Program-made: the position numbers and the translations under genes
Notes under the pieces: model-generated
What the model saw: only the letters and a program-made list of their open reading frames with translations
Databases searched by the model: none
Told to the model about the DNA's origin: nothing
Assembly (NCBI GenBank): GCA_937983495.1
Contig: CALKAA010000198.1
Coordinates: 1-12,862, forward strand
Length of the DNA: 12,862 nucleotides
Origin: an uncultured Gemmobacter sp.
GTDB lineage: Bacteria > Pseudomonadota > Alphaproteobacteria > Rhodobacterales > Rhodobacteraceae
Reading direction: 5' to 3'
In this document: positions 1-6,650 of the stretch, piece after piece
Layout: each line of letters opens with the position of its first letter
How positions within the stretch are numbered: the first letter of the stretch is position 1

Positions 1-332
1 TTCAGCGCGGCCTCAAAGGTGCGGCGATCCAGCCGCGCCTGAAAGGCCGCGCCCACCCGCGCCATCACCCGGCCGCGGGCATGGTCCAGGATACCCATGA
101 CCAGAAAGAGAAAGACGATCAACGCCGTCAGCGCGAACAGCGTGGGTTCCGAGCGCGAGCCCAGCACCCGGTCATAGACCTGAAGCATGTAAAGCGGCCC
201 GGTCAGCAGCAGCAGGTTCACCACGACGCTGAACAGGAACACTGCAAGGACCAGCGCGTTCGACTCGCGTCGTGCGGCCCGCAGTTCTGCCAGACCCGGC
301 GTGATGTTGAGGCCGATCTCATTGCGGCTCAT
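1..332 (-). CDS. Type I secretion system permease/ATPase (PrtD/HlyB-like), N-terminal fragment
   Basis: Only the first 110 codons are present; the gene runs off the left edge of the window. The translation begins MSRNEIGLNITPGLAEL. It contains a hydrophobic segment at about residues 26-50 that ends in the motif LTGPLYMLQVYDRVLGSRS, then a second membrane segment at about 64-82 and an arginine-rich cytoplasmic stretch (HARGRVMARVGAAFQARLDRR). The TGPLYMLQVYDRVL motif is typical of the PrtD/AprD family of ABC exporters, which export unfolded RTX-type proteins with a membrane-fusion protein and an outer-membrane TolC-like channel. The ATPase domain lies outside the window and was not seen. A GGGAGAG ribosome-binding site lies about 8 bases before the ATG. 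The gene diverges from the MlaA gene. Family assignment is good; the exported substrate is unknown. Confidence 0.85.
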   Translation of the reverse strand, partial: MSRNEIGLNITPGLAELRAARRESNALVLAVFLFSVVVNLLLLTGPLYMLQVYDRVLGSRSEPTLFALTALIVFLFLVMGILDHARGRVMARVGAAFQARLDRRTFEAAL

Positions 333-572
333 GACTGCACTCTCCCACCTTGGCCTCTTGGGGCCCGTAATCCTGCGGCCTGCTTTGCGCGTGGCGCATC
401 GGCGTTCTACCGCTTTCGTCTCTGCAATGTCACGGTCTTGAATTGTGTTGCCTGTCCAAAGGCCTTATGGCTTGCCTTTCGGGGCGAAACGCTATGTCTA
501 GCGTCGGTCTGGCATGGACAAATGGCTTCGGCAACAGGCATCACGACGATGACATTCTCTTTGATTTCGGCA
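333..572. other. Divergent intergenic region between secretion ATPase and mlaA
   Basis: This 240-bp gap must hold the promoters of both the leftward secretion gene and the rightward mlaA-mlaC unit. I found no convincing sigma-70 promoter pair. The best rightward candidate (TTGTGT at 443-448, TATGGC at 466-471, 17-bp spacing) is weak. A small perfect inverted repeat, TTTCG-GGG-CGAAA, sits at 477-489. The mlaA reading frame stays open upstream through this region and into the secretion gene, but that part has no protein-like composition and is probably chance in GC-rich DNA. Confidence 0.4.
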
Positions 573-1313
573 ATGTTGCATAATTATGGCAAATTTGCGG
601 GGCTTGCAGCGCTGAGCGTGCTGGCGGCTTGTGCGAATCCGGCTCCGGGTCCGGTGCCGAATGACCCCTACGAATCCACCAACCGGGTGATGCATGGCTT
701 CAACCGCGGCATTGACCGGGCGCTGGTGCGGCCCTCCTCCAAGGTTTACGGCTTTGTGCTGCCGCAGCCTGTGAAAACGGGCGTGGCGAATTTCGCCACC
801 AACCTCGATTTGCCGGGCGATATGGTGAATGGCGCGCTGCAAGGCAATGTGAACGGCTTCGGCAAGAACTTCTTCCGCTTCGCCATCAACAGCACCTTGG
901 GGCTGGGCGGATTGTTCGATCCGGCCAAGTCTTTCGGGCTGGATGCGGCGAAAACCGATTTTGGCCAAACCCTGCATGTCTGGGGCGTGGGGGAAGGGGC
1001 TTATGTCGAGCTGCCGGGCATTGGCCCCTCGACGGTGCGCGATGCCATCGGCACGGCGGTCGATATTGCCGCGAACCCGGTCAGCCTCGCGCTGCCCTCG
1101 CCGGAAAGCTATTACGCGACAGTCGCCAAGGTCGGTTCAAAACTTGGTGATCGGGACAGGTATTCCAGCACGATCGACTCCATCTTGTATGAGAGTGCGG
1201 ATAGCTATGCGCAGGCGCGCTTGCTGTATCTGCAAAACCGCCGGTTCGAGCTTGGTCAGGCGGCAGAGCCGGGCAGCGCCGGTGACGATTTCATTGACCC
1301 CTATGCGGAGTGA
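573..1313 (+). CDS. mlaA: MlaA/VacJ family outer-membrane lipoprotein
   Basis: MlaA sits in the outer membrane as a ring-shaped lipoprotein and removes mislocalised phospholipids from the outer leaflet, passing them to periplasmic MlaC. The start at 573 gives a 246-residue protein with a classical lipoprotein signal: basic n-region (MLHNYGK), short hydrophobic core, and lipobox LAAC with Cys at residue 20. After it come the family hallmark DPYESTNRVMHGFNRGID (about 31-48) and the conserved central segments NLDLPGDMVNG, FFRFAINSTLGLGGLFD and FGQTLHVWGVGEGAYVELPG. The protein ends in FIDPYAE. In-frame ATGs at 549 and 522 are alternatives; 549 has an AGG about 10 bases upstream but puts extra hydrophobic residues before the lysine, so I prefer 573 on signal-peptide grounds. 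The mlaC gene follows after 7 bases. The function is secure; the exact start is not. Confidence 0.9.
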   Translation: MLHNYGKFAGLAALSVLAACANPAPGPVPNDPYESTNRVMHGFNRGIDRALVRPSSKVYGFVLPQPVKTGVANFATNLDLPGDMVNGALQGNVNGFGKNFFRFAINSTLGLGGLFDPAKSFGLDAAKTDFGQTLHVWGVGEGAYVELPGIGPSTVRDAIGTAVDIAANPVSLALPSPESYYATVAKVGSKLGDRDRYSSTIDSILYESADSYAQARLLYLQNRRFELGQAAEPGSAGDDFIDPYAE

Positions 1314-1320
1314 TGGTGAC

Positions 1321-1920
1321 ATGACCCTGATGACGCGCCGCACCTTTGGTGCGACCTTGGCTGCCGGTGCGGCCGCCGCAATGACTGCCGGCCCGGCGCA
1401 GGCGCTGGACCTGGCCTCGGCCAAGGCGCTGATCGACCGCGCCATTGGTGAGGTGAACAAGGTCATCAACTCGGGCAAGTCCGAGACTGCGATGTATGGC
1501 GATTTCGAGCGCATCTTTGCGAAATACGCCGATGTGTCTGCCATTGCCCGTTCTGCTCTGGGCCCTGCTGCACGCAGCGCAACGGCTGCGCAGATGAAGG
1601 CCTTCACCGCGGCCTATCAGGGCTATATCAGCCGCAAATACGGTCGTCGCTTCCGGGAGTTCATCGGCGGCAAGATCGAAGTGACCGATGCCAAGCCGCT
1701 GAAAAGCTATTTCGAGGTGATCTCGATTGCCCGGCTGCAAGGCGAGTCGCCCTTTGATCTGCGCTGGCATGTGTCGAACAAATCGGGCCGCGACCTGTTC
1801 TTCAATATCATCATCGAAGGCGTGAACATGCTCGCCTCCGAGCGCGAGGAAATCGGCGCGATGCTGAAAAAGCAGAAGGGCGATCTGGATGCGCTGGTGG
1901 CGGCGCTGAAAACCGCCTGA
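1321..1920 (+). CDS. mlaC: MlaC/Ttg2D family periplasmic phospholipid-binding protein
   Basis: This 199-residue protein matches the MlaC (Ttg2D, toluene-tolerance) family, which shuttles phospholipid between MlaA in the outer membrane and the MlaFEDB ABC complex in the inner membrane. Family features include MKAFTAAYQGYISRKYGRRF in the middle and the C-terminal block FDLRWHVSNKSGRDLFFN followed by IIEGVNMLASEREEIGAML, which aligns by eye with E. coli MlaC (the IAEGVSM region). The N-terminus MTLMTRRTFGATLAAGAAAA has a twin-arginine-like motif (TRRTFG, Arg6-Arg7) and a likely cleavage after AQA at residue 28, so export may use Tat rather than Sec. GGAG lies 10 bases before the ATG. The gene is almost certainly co-transcribed with mlaA. 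The mlaFEDB genes are not in the window. An in-frame ATG at 1330 is an alternative start that keeps the twin arginines. Confidence 0.9.
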   Translation: MTLMTRRTFGATLAAGAAAAMTAGPAQALDLASAKALIDRAIGEVNKVINSGKSETAMYGDFERIFAKYADVSAIARSALGPAARSATAAQMKAFTAAYQGYISRKYGRRFREFIGGKIEVTDAKPLKSYFEVISIARLQGESPFDLRWHVSNKSGRDLFFNIIIEGVNMLASEREEIGAMLKKQKGDLDALVAALKTA

Positions 1921-1943
1921 TCGCGGCGTGCCAGAAAGAGATC

Positions 1944-1971
1944 AAAGGCGGTCCCTTGGGGCCGCCTTTTT
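1944..1971 (+). terminator. Rho-independent terminator of the mlaA-mlaC unit
   Basis: A perfect 8-bp stem, AAAGGCGG at 1944-1951 with CCGCCTTT at 1962-1969, closes a CG-rich loop. The descending arm runs into TTTTT at 1967-1971. It begins 24 bases after the mlaC stop codon. Confidence 0.85.
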
Positions 1972-2001
1972 CGTTGGCCATGAAATTCGTTGGCCATGAA
2001 A
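1970..2001. repeat. Perfect 16-bp tandem duplication between two terminators
   Basis: The unit TTCGTTGGCCATGAAA occurs twice with no gap and no mismatch, at 1970-1985 and 1986-2001. The first copy starts in the T-tract of the rightward terminator. The second copy ends in the A-tract that forms the U-tail of the leftward terminator. Each unit contains the palindrome TGGCCA. Confidence 0.9.
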
Positions 2002-2027
2002 AAAAGACCGCGCCCCAAGGGGCGCGG
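1999..2027 (-). terminator. Rho-independent terminator of the leftward ligase/transporter operon
   Basis: CCGCGCCCC at 2008-2016 and GGGGCGCGG at 2019-2027 are perfect inverted complements. They form a stem of at least 8 bp with a CAAG-like loop. On the minus strand the stem is followed by TCTTTTTTT (A-tract at 1999-2005). It lies 41 bases after the stop codon of the last operon gene and converges with the mlaC terminator. Confidence 0.88.
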
Positions 2028-2068
2028 CAAGGCAACAGGCCTGGGGAAGGAGGCCGTATAAACAAGGA

Positions 2069-3283
2069 TCAGCCGTAGCTGCGGCGATCTTCGATGACTT
2101 TGCCATCATTGGGCAGGCTGCCGGGGGCGACGATTTCCACCCGTCCGCGCAGTTTCAGCGTTTCCAGCACCGAGCCCTCGTAGAGCGCGGGGTTGGAAGC
2201 GCGGCTTTCCACTTGCACGGTCATGGCATCCATCTCGCCCTCGCGCGTGGCGATGACGCGGGCGCGCGCCACCTCCTCGTGACGGGCGACGAATTCGGCC
2301 ACCTGTTCGGGGCGCACGAACATGCCCTTGATCTTGGTTGTCTGATCGGCACGACCGAGCCAGCCCTTGATGCGAAGATTGGTGCGGCCGCAGGGCGACT
2401 GACCGGGCATCAGCGCCGAGAGATCGCCGGTGGCAAAGCGCACCAGCGGGTAATCGCGGTTCAGCGTGGTCACCACCACCTCGCCCACCTCGCCCATCGG
2501 AACCGGATCGCCGGTGCCGGGGCGGACGATCTCGACGATCACGCCTTCATCCAGGATCATGCCGTCCTGCGCCTCGGATTCGTAAGCAATATTGCCCAGA
2601 TCGGCGGTGGCGTAGCATTGCAGGGTGAGGATGCCACGATCTGCATATTCACGGCGCAAGCTGGGGAACAGCGCCCCGCCGCCCACGGCGGCGCGGGTGA
2701 TCTTCAGCCGCTCGCCCATTTCATCGGCGCGGTCGAGGATGATCTTGAGGTAATCGGGCGTGCCGGCATAGGCGGTGCTGCCGACATCCACCGCCGCGCG
2801 CACTTGCAGATCGGTCTGGCCGGTGCCCGCAGGCAGCACGGCAGCCCCCACCGCCCGCGCGCCGGATTCAAAGATCATCCCGGCGGGGGTCAGATGATAG
2901 CCAAAGCAGTTCTGCACAATATCGCCGGGGCCAACGCCACAAGCATGCAGAAACCGGCCCATGCGCCACCAGTCATGCCCGGTGCGGCCAATCTCATAGA
3001 TCGGGCCGGGCGATTGGAACACATGCTCGAACCGCCCGCCCGCAGGCAGAAAGCCCCCCAGCGGCGGTTGTTGCTTTTGCGCGCCCGACAGGTCGGATTT
3101 GCGGATCACCGGAAGGCGGGCCAGCGCGGCCAGGCTGGTGATCTGTGCGGCCTCGATCCCGGCAAGGCTGGCAGCAAGCGCGGGTGCGGTTTGGGCATGG
3201 GCGATCAGCGCGGGCAGATCGCGCGCCAGATCGGCGGCGCGTTGATCTGCGGAACGGGTTTCGAGCGCGTCGAAATAGGGCAT
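2069..3283 (-). CDS. PaaK-like AMP-binding (phenylacetate-CoA ligase family) protein with degenerate P-loop
   Basis: This 404-residue protein belongs to the PaaK-like branch of adenylate-forming enzymes, which make acyl-CoA from acid, ATP and CoA. Later core motifs are visible: YATADLG at 224-230 (equivalent of YG-T-E-G), RFATGD at 282-287, the hinge/CoA region GWLGRADQTTKIKG at 307-320, MFVRPEQV at 321-328, and a C-terminal Lys395 in PNDGKVIEDRR that could be the adenylation lysine. The usual SSGTTGKPT ATP-binding loop is absent. The corresponding place reads FQSPGPIYEIG (about 89-99). Family members near 430 residues are usual, so this one is slightly short. The start at 3283 is chosen because GAGGGGGG lies 8 bases upstream; a start at 3310 would overlap livF. 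It is the last gene of the operon, 14 bases after livF. Catalysis is uncertain; it may be an enzyme with an altered loop or a CoA/acid-binding partner. Confidence 0.82.
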   Translation of the reverse strand: MPYFDALETRSADQRAADLARDLPALIAHAQTAPALAASLAGIEAAQITSLAALARLPVIRKSDLSGAQKQQPPLGGFLPAGGRFEHVFQSPGPIYEIGRTGHDWWRMGRFLHACGVGPGDIVQNCFGYHLTPAGMIFESGARAVGAAVLPAGTGQTDLQVRAAVDVGSTAYAGTPDYLKIILDRADEMGERLKITRAAVGGGALFPSLRREYADRGILTLQCYATADLGNIAYESEAQDGMILDEGVIVEIVRPGTGDPVPMGEVGEVVVTTLNRDYPLVRFATGDLSALMPGQSPCGRTNLRIKGWLGRADQTTKIKGMFVRPEQVAEFVARHEEVARARVIATREGEMDAMTVQVESRASNPALYEGSVLETLKLRGRVEIVAPGSLPNDGKVIEDRRSYG

Positions 3284-3291
3284 GGCCGGAT

Positions 3292-3299
3292 CCCCCCTC
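3292..3299 (-). promoter_or_regulatory. Ribosome-binding site that sets the PaaK-like start
   Basis: On the minus strand this reads GAGGGGGG and ends 8 bases before ATG at 3283. It overlaps the livF stop codon (3298-3300), so translation of the two genes may be coupled. It argues against the longer frame beginning at 3310. Confidence 0.65.
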
Positions 3300-4146
3300 A
3301 CGCCAGCCACCGCTTGCGGCGGCGATAGCTGCGCACATCGCGGAAGGACTTGCGGCCCTTGTCGGACATGCCGAGGTAAAATTCGGCCACATCCGGGTTC
3401 TCGCGCAGCTCTTGCGCGCTGCCCTCCATCACCACGCGGCCCGATTCCAGAATATAGCCGGTATGGGCATAGCGCAGCGCGACATTGGTATTCTGTTCGG
3501 CCAGCAGGAAGGTCACGCCTTCGCCCGCATTCACCGCCTTCACGATCTCGAAGATCTGCTCAACCAGTTGCGGGGCCAGACCCATCGAGGGCTCGTCCAG
3601 CAAGATCATCTCGGGGCGCGACATCAACGCGCGGCCCATGGCGACCATCTGCTGTTCGCCACCCGAAGTATAGCCCGCCTGGCTTTTGCGGCGCTCTTTC
3701 AGGCGGGGGAAGTATTTGTAGACCATTTCAAGGTCGGCATTGATGGCACCCTTGCCATCCTTGCGGGTATAGGCACCGGTCAGCAGGTTTTCCTCGACCG
3801 TCAGGTGTTCAAAGCAATGGCGGCCTTCCATCACCTGAATGACACCCATCTTCACCAGCTCGGCCGGGTTCAGATCCTGCACGCGGCTGCCTTTATAGCT
3901 GATCTGGCCCTTGGTGACCTCGCCGCGTTCGGAATGCAGCAGGTTGGAAATGGCCTTGAGTGTGGTGGTCTTGCCCGCGCCATTGCCGCCCAGAAGTGCG
4001 GTGATGCCGCCCTTTGGGACCGAAAGGCTGACACCTTTCAGCACGAGGATGACGTGATTGTAGATCACCTCGATATTGTTGACCTCCAGCAGGGGTTCGC
4101 CTGTCTTGGGGGCGTTGGAAGGAGCGGTATGGGGTGCGTCAAGCAT
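3298..4146 (-). CDS. livF: Branched-chain-type ABC transporter ATP-binding protein LivF
   Basis: This 282-residue ATPase is one of the two nucleotide-binding subunits of a HAAT/Liv-type importer and works on the cytoplasmic face with LivG, LivH and LivM. It shows Walker A GGNGAGKTT (53-61), the LivF-type Q-loop region GVIQVMEGRHCFEHLTVEENL, the signature TSGGEQQ (160-166), Walker B MILLDEPSMGLAP (180-192) and the switch region LLAEQNT. The N-terminal extension of about 18 residues and the basic tail ending RRRKRWLA go beyond the usual 235-240 residues of LivF. A GAGG lies about 10 bases before the ATG at 4146. A strong hairpin lies in the leader between this gene and the binding-protein gene. 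The subfamily is secure; the substrate is not determined by the ATPase. Confidence 0.93.
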   Translation of the reverse strand: MLDAPHTAPSNAPKTGEPLLEVNNIEVIYNHVILVLKGVSLSVPKGGITALLGGNGAGKTTTLKAISNLLHSERGEVTKGQISYKGSRVQDLNPAELVKMGVIQVMEGRHCFEHLTVEENLLTGAYTRKDGKGAINADLEMVYKYFPRLKERRKSQAGYTSGGEQQMVAMGRALMSRPEMILLDEPSMGLAPQLVEQIFEIVKAVNAGEGVTFLLAEQNTNVALRYAHTGYILESGRVVMEGSAQELRENPDVAEFYLGMSDKGRKSFRDVRSYRRRKRWLA

Positions 4147-4170
4147 GGCTCTGGCCTCGCAGGAAAGGGT

Positions 4171-4198
4171 GCGGGGGCGGGCGGTGTGCCGCCCCCGC
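4171..4198 (-). promoter_or_regulatory. Strong intercistronic stem-loop after the binding-protein gene
   Basis: GCGGGGGCGG at 4171-4180 is perfectly complementary to CCGCCCCCGC at 4189-4198, giving a 10-bp all-GC stem with an 8-nt loop. It begins 6 bases after the stop codon of the substrate-binding-protein gene and lies about 25 bases before the livF start. No U-tract follows, so it is not a classical terminator. It resembles the 3' stabilising or partial-termination hairpins that raise binding-protein levels over membrane components in transport operons. Confidence 0.75.
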
Positions 4199-4204
4199 GG
4201 CGCA

Positions 4205-5500
4205 TCAGTTGCAGCGCTCGGTGATGTTGTTTTCCTTGGCGTAGGCCGCGCTGTCCTCGGCCACCAGCGGGTTCAGCACCTCGTCATCCGGCGCGATGAA
4301 GCCGGTGATCAGGTTCCACTTCTTCGCCGTCGCATCCCATTGCTGGATCATGGCAGCGCCCGGCCCGCCGTGATCGGCGCAAGAGGCCGCGAAGGGCTGG
4401 CCAAAGTTCGGCAGGCCAAGCTCCACCATGCGCGCCTCGGTGATTTCAAGCTGTTCAAAGCCGTCGCGCACCTGCTTGGCATTCACCGCAGCCGTGCCGT
4501 GGATTTCCTGCGCCTTGCGGATCGCCTCGGCGATGACCATGGCCGCATACATGCCGCGGGAATACAGCACCGTGCCCACCTGATCGCCTGCGCCCGCCGC
4601 CTTGCCTGCGTCGATGACGTATTTCTTCAGGTCGGCATAAACCGGGTAATCCATGCCCGTGCCGTGCATCGCCAGCGATTTGTAGCCATTGGCCCCATCG
4701 CCCGCCGGGGTCACGTCATTTTCCGAACCCGACCACCAGATGCCGATGAAGTTTTCCATCGGGAAGCGGATATTCGCCGCCTCTTGAATGGCGACCGAGT
4801 TCATCACGCCCCAGCCCCAGAACAGAACGTAGTCGGGCTTGTCGCGGCGCACTTGCAGCCATTGGCTTTTCTGCTCCTGGCCGGGGCTGTCGATCGGCAG
4901 TTCCGACAGGGTGAAGCCGTGCTTTTTCGACAGTTCTTGCAGGGTGCGGCTCGGCTCTTTGCCATAGGCCGAGTTGTGATAGAGCAGGGCAATCTTCTTG
5001 CCTTCCAGGCTGCCGCCGTTCTGCTCCAGCAGATGTTTCACCGCGACGCTGGCACCATCCCAGTAGTTCGCCGGATAGTTGAATACCCATTCAAACACCT
5101 TGCCATTGGCAGCAGAGGTGCGGCCATAGCCGGGGGTGTAAAGCGGGATACCATCGGCCGCGACCTTGGGGATCAGCTGATAGGTGATGCCGGTGGACAG
5201 CGGGTTGTAGACCAGCGCGCCCTGGCCTTTGGTCGCCTCATAGCACTCCACACCTTTTTCGGTGTTATAGGCGGTTTCACATTCCGGCACGCTGACCTTC
5301 TCGCCGCCAATGCCGCCATCGCGTTCATTCAGCAGGGTGAAGTAATCCATGAAGCCATCAGCGTAGGGGATGCCGCCTGCGGCAAAGGGGCCGGTGCGAT
5401 AGCTGAGGTTCGGCACCACCAGATCGGCGGCGGCAGGGGTCGCAAAACCCGCGCTGGCCGCAATGGCTGCTGCTGCCAGCAGGGTAAAGGTCTTTTTCAT
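4205..5500 (-). CDS. Liv-type ABC transporter periplasmic substrate-binding protein
   Basis: This 431-residue precursor belongs to the type I periplasmic-binding fold (Peripla_BP_6, branched-chain-amino-acid-like). It would capture ligand in the periplasm and deliver it to LivH/LivM. MKKTFTLLAAAAIAASAGFA-TPAAA is a Sec signal with likely cleavage after residue 25. The mature part starts DLVVPNLSYRTGPFA and contains GIPYADGFMDYFTLLNERDGGIGG, the hinge-type ALVYNPLSTGITYQLIPKVAADGIPL and IALLYHNSAYGKEP. Four cysteines (74, 86, 374, 430) could form two disulfides. It is longer than E. coli LivJ/LivK (about 370), in line with relatives placed beside CoA ligase genes. GGGAGG ends 9 bases before the ATG at 5500, which rules out the upstream in-frame ATG at 5644 inside livM. 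Hairpins flank the gene on both sides. The ligand is unknown; an aromatic or aliphatic acid is an inference from the neighbouring ligases. Confidence 0.9.
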   Translation of the reverse strand: MKKTFTLLAAAAIAASAGFATPAAADLVVPNLSYRTGPFAAGGIPYADGFMDYFTLLNERDGGIGGEKVSVPECETAYNTEKGVECYEATKGQGALVYNPLSTGITYQLIPKVAADGIPLYTPGYGRTSAANGKVFEWVFNYPANYWDGASVAVKHLLEQNGGSLEGKKIALLYHNSAYGKEPSRTLQELSKKHGFTLSELPIDSPGQEQKSQWLQVRRDKPDYVLFWGWGVMNSVAIQEAANIRFPMENFIGIWWSGSENDVTPAGDGANGYKSLAMHGTGMDYPVYADLKKYVIDAGKAAGAGDQVGTVLYSRGMYAAMVIAEAIRKAQEIHGTAAVNAKQVRDGFEQLEITEARMVELGLPNFGQPFAASCADHGGPGAAMIQQWDATAKKWNLITGFIAPDDEVLNPLVAEDSAAYAKENNITERCN

Positions 5501-5509
5501 CTTGGGTTT

Positions 5510-5515
5510 CCTCCC
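5510..5515 (-). promoter_or_regulatory. Ribosome-binding site that sets the binding-protein start
   Basis: On the minus strand the sequence is GGGAGG, ending 9 bases before ATG at 5500. A signal peptide begins directly at that ATG, so both signals agree on the start. Confidence 0.75.
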
Positions 5516-5527
5516 GTTTGAGATGAT

Positions 5528-5549
5528 CCCGGCGCCTCCCCGCGCCGGG
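5528..5549 (-). promoter_or_regulatory. Stem-loop in the leader of the binding-protein gene
   Basis: CCCGGCGC at 5528-5535 pairs perfectly with GCGCCGGG at 5542-5549 around a 6-nt loop. It lies 21 bases after the livM stop codon and about 27 bases before the binding-protein ATG, just upstream of its ribosome-binding site. No U-tract follows. It could be an mRNA-processing or stability boundary. Confidence 0.65.
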
Positions 5550-5570
5550 GTATTCCGGTCCGCCCGCCGT

Positions 5571-6647
5571 TCAGTGCGGGAAGGGCCAAAGGCGCAGTTT
5601 CTCTTTTGCCACACGCCAGAGCTGTGCAAGGCCATGCGGTTCAAGGATCAGGAAGGTGATGATGAGGCCGCCGACGATCATCAACTCGATATGGGCGGCC
5701 AGATCGGTGGGCCAGCCAAGGCCCCCCACCAGCACGTTCTTCAGGAACACCGGCAGCAGCACCAGGAACGCCGCTCCGGCGAAGGAGCCGAACATGGAGC
5801 CCAGGCCGCCAATGATGATCATGAACAGGATCAGGAAGCTTTTCTGGATGCCAAAGGCCTCGCCCACTTCTGCCGCGCCCAGGTAGACCGAGAAGAACAG
5901 CGCCCCCGAAACCCCGATGAAGAAACTGGAGATGGCGAAGGCTGAGAGTTTGGTGGTCAGCGGGTTCACCCCGATGATCTCGGCGGCGATGTCCATGTCG
6001 CGGATCGCCATCCATTTGCGCCCCACCATGCCGCGCGTCAGGTTGCGGGCCAGCCAGGCCAGCGCCACCAGAATCACGAGGCAGAACAGGTATTTGGCCC
6101 AGGCTGGGGTATTGGCCCCTGTGACAGCGATGCCGAACATCGTGCGTTCGGGCGCCGTGATCTGGCCCGAGGCCGAGTAGTTGTAGAACCACGGCACCTT
6201 GTTGAACAGCCAGACCAGGAAGAACTGCGCCGCCAGTGTGGCCACGGCAAGGTAGAACCCCTTGATGCGCAGCGATGGCAGGCCGAAGAGCACGCCCACA
6301 CCTGCTGTGATCCCGCCTGCCAGCAGCACGTTCAGCAGCATCGGCAGATCGGGAAAGCCGGTCATCAGCTTGTAGCAGGCATAGGCCCCCACCGCCATGA
6401 ACCCGCCCGTGCCAAGGCTGACCTGCCCGCAATAGCCGGTCAGGATGTTCAGGCCGATGGCGGCGATGGCATAGATCAGGAAGGGCACGAAAACCGCATT
6501 GGCCCAGTAATCGTTGATGAAGAACGGCACCACTCCGAAGGCCACGGCCAGCAGGGCGAAATAGGCCATCCGATCCGCCTTGATCGGGAAGGTCTGGCTG
6601 TCCTTCACATAGGAAGTCTTGAAATCACCGGCTTCTCTGTACAGCAT
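5571..6647 (-). CDS. livM: Branched-chain-type ABC transporter permease LivM
   Basis: This 358-residue polytopic membrane protein is the LivM-type permease that pairs with LivH to form the translocation path. Family motifs include GLNILTGYCGQVSLGTGGFMAVGAYA (starting near residue 65), GLPSLRIKGFYLAVATLA (122-139), and the cytoplasmic coupling loop AIRDMDIAAEIIGVNPLTTKLSAF (214-237) that contacts the ATPases. A late segment reads IIIGGLGSMFGSFAGAAFLVLLP. Several hydrophobic stretches fit the roughly nine or ten membrane segments usual in the family. The N-terminal 27 or so residues are hydrophilic, and the C-terminus is basic (KEKLRLWPFPH). The ATG follows the livH stop codon by 3 bases, and AAAGG within the livH end serves as the ribosome-binding site. 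Confidence 0.93.
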   Translation of the reverse strand: MLYREAGDFKTSYVKDSQTFPIKADRMAYFALLAVAFGVVPFFINDYWANAVFVPFLIYAIAAIGLNILTGYCGQVSLGTGGFMAVGAYACYKLMTGFPDLPMLLNVLLAGGITAGVGVLFGLPSLRIKGFYLAVATLAAQFFLVWLFNKVPWFYNYSASGQITAPERTMFGIAVTGANTPAWAKYLFCLVILVALAWLARNLTRGMVGRKWMAIRDMDIAAEIIGVNPLTTKLSAFAISSFFIGVSGALFFSVYLGAAEVGEAFGIQKSFLILFMIIIGGLGSMFGSFAGAAFLVLLPVFLKNVLVGGLGWPTDLAAHIELMIVGGLIITFLILEPHGLAQLWRVAKEKLRLWPFPH

Positions 6648-6650
6648 CGG

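Noticed and set aside
81..572. Upstream extension of the MlaA frame back to 81
   Set aside because: It would overlap the divergent secretion gene and bury the lipoprotein signal 164 residues inside the protein; the lipobox demands a start near 573 (or 549).
2213..3328. A 371-codon plus-strand open frame opposite the PaaK-like gene
   Set aside because: No recognisable domain and a His/Arg/Gly-rich composition typical of antisense frames in high-GC genomes.
4076..5521. A 481-codon plus-strand open frame opposite the binding-protein gene
   Set aside because: The minus-strand frame encodes a clear signal peptide and periplasmic-binding-protein motifs; the opposite frame has no recognisable domain and crosses the intergenic hairpin.
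5501..5644. Extended start of the binding protein at 5644
   Set aside because: It would overlap livM and put 48 residues in front of a perfect signal peptide; the ribosome-binding site at 5510-5515 fits the start at 5500.
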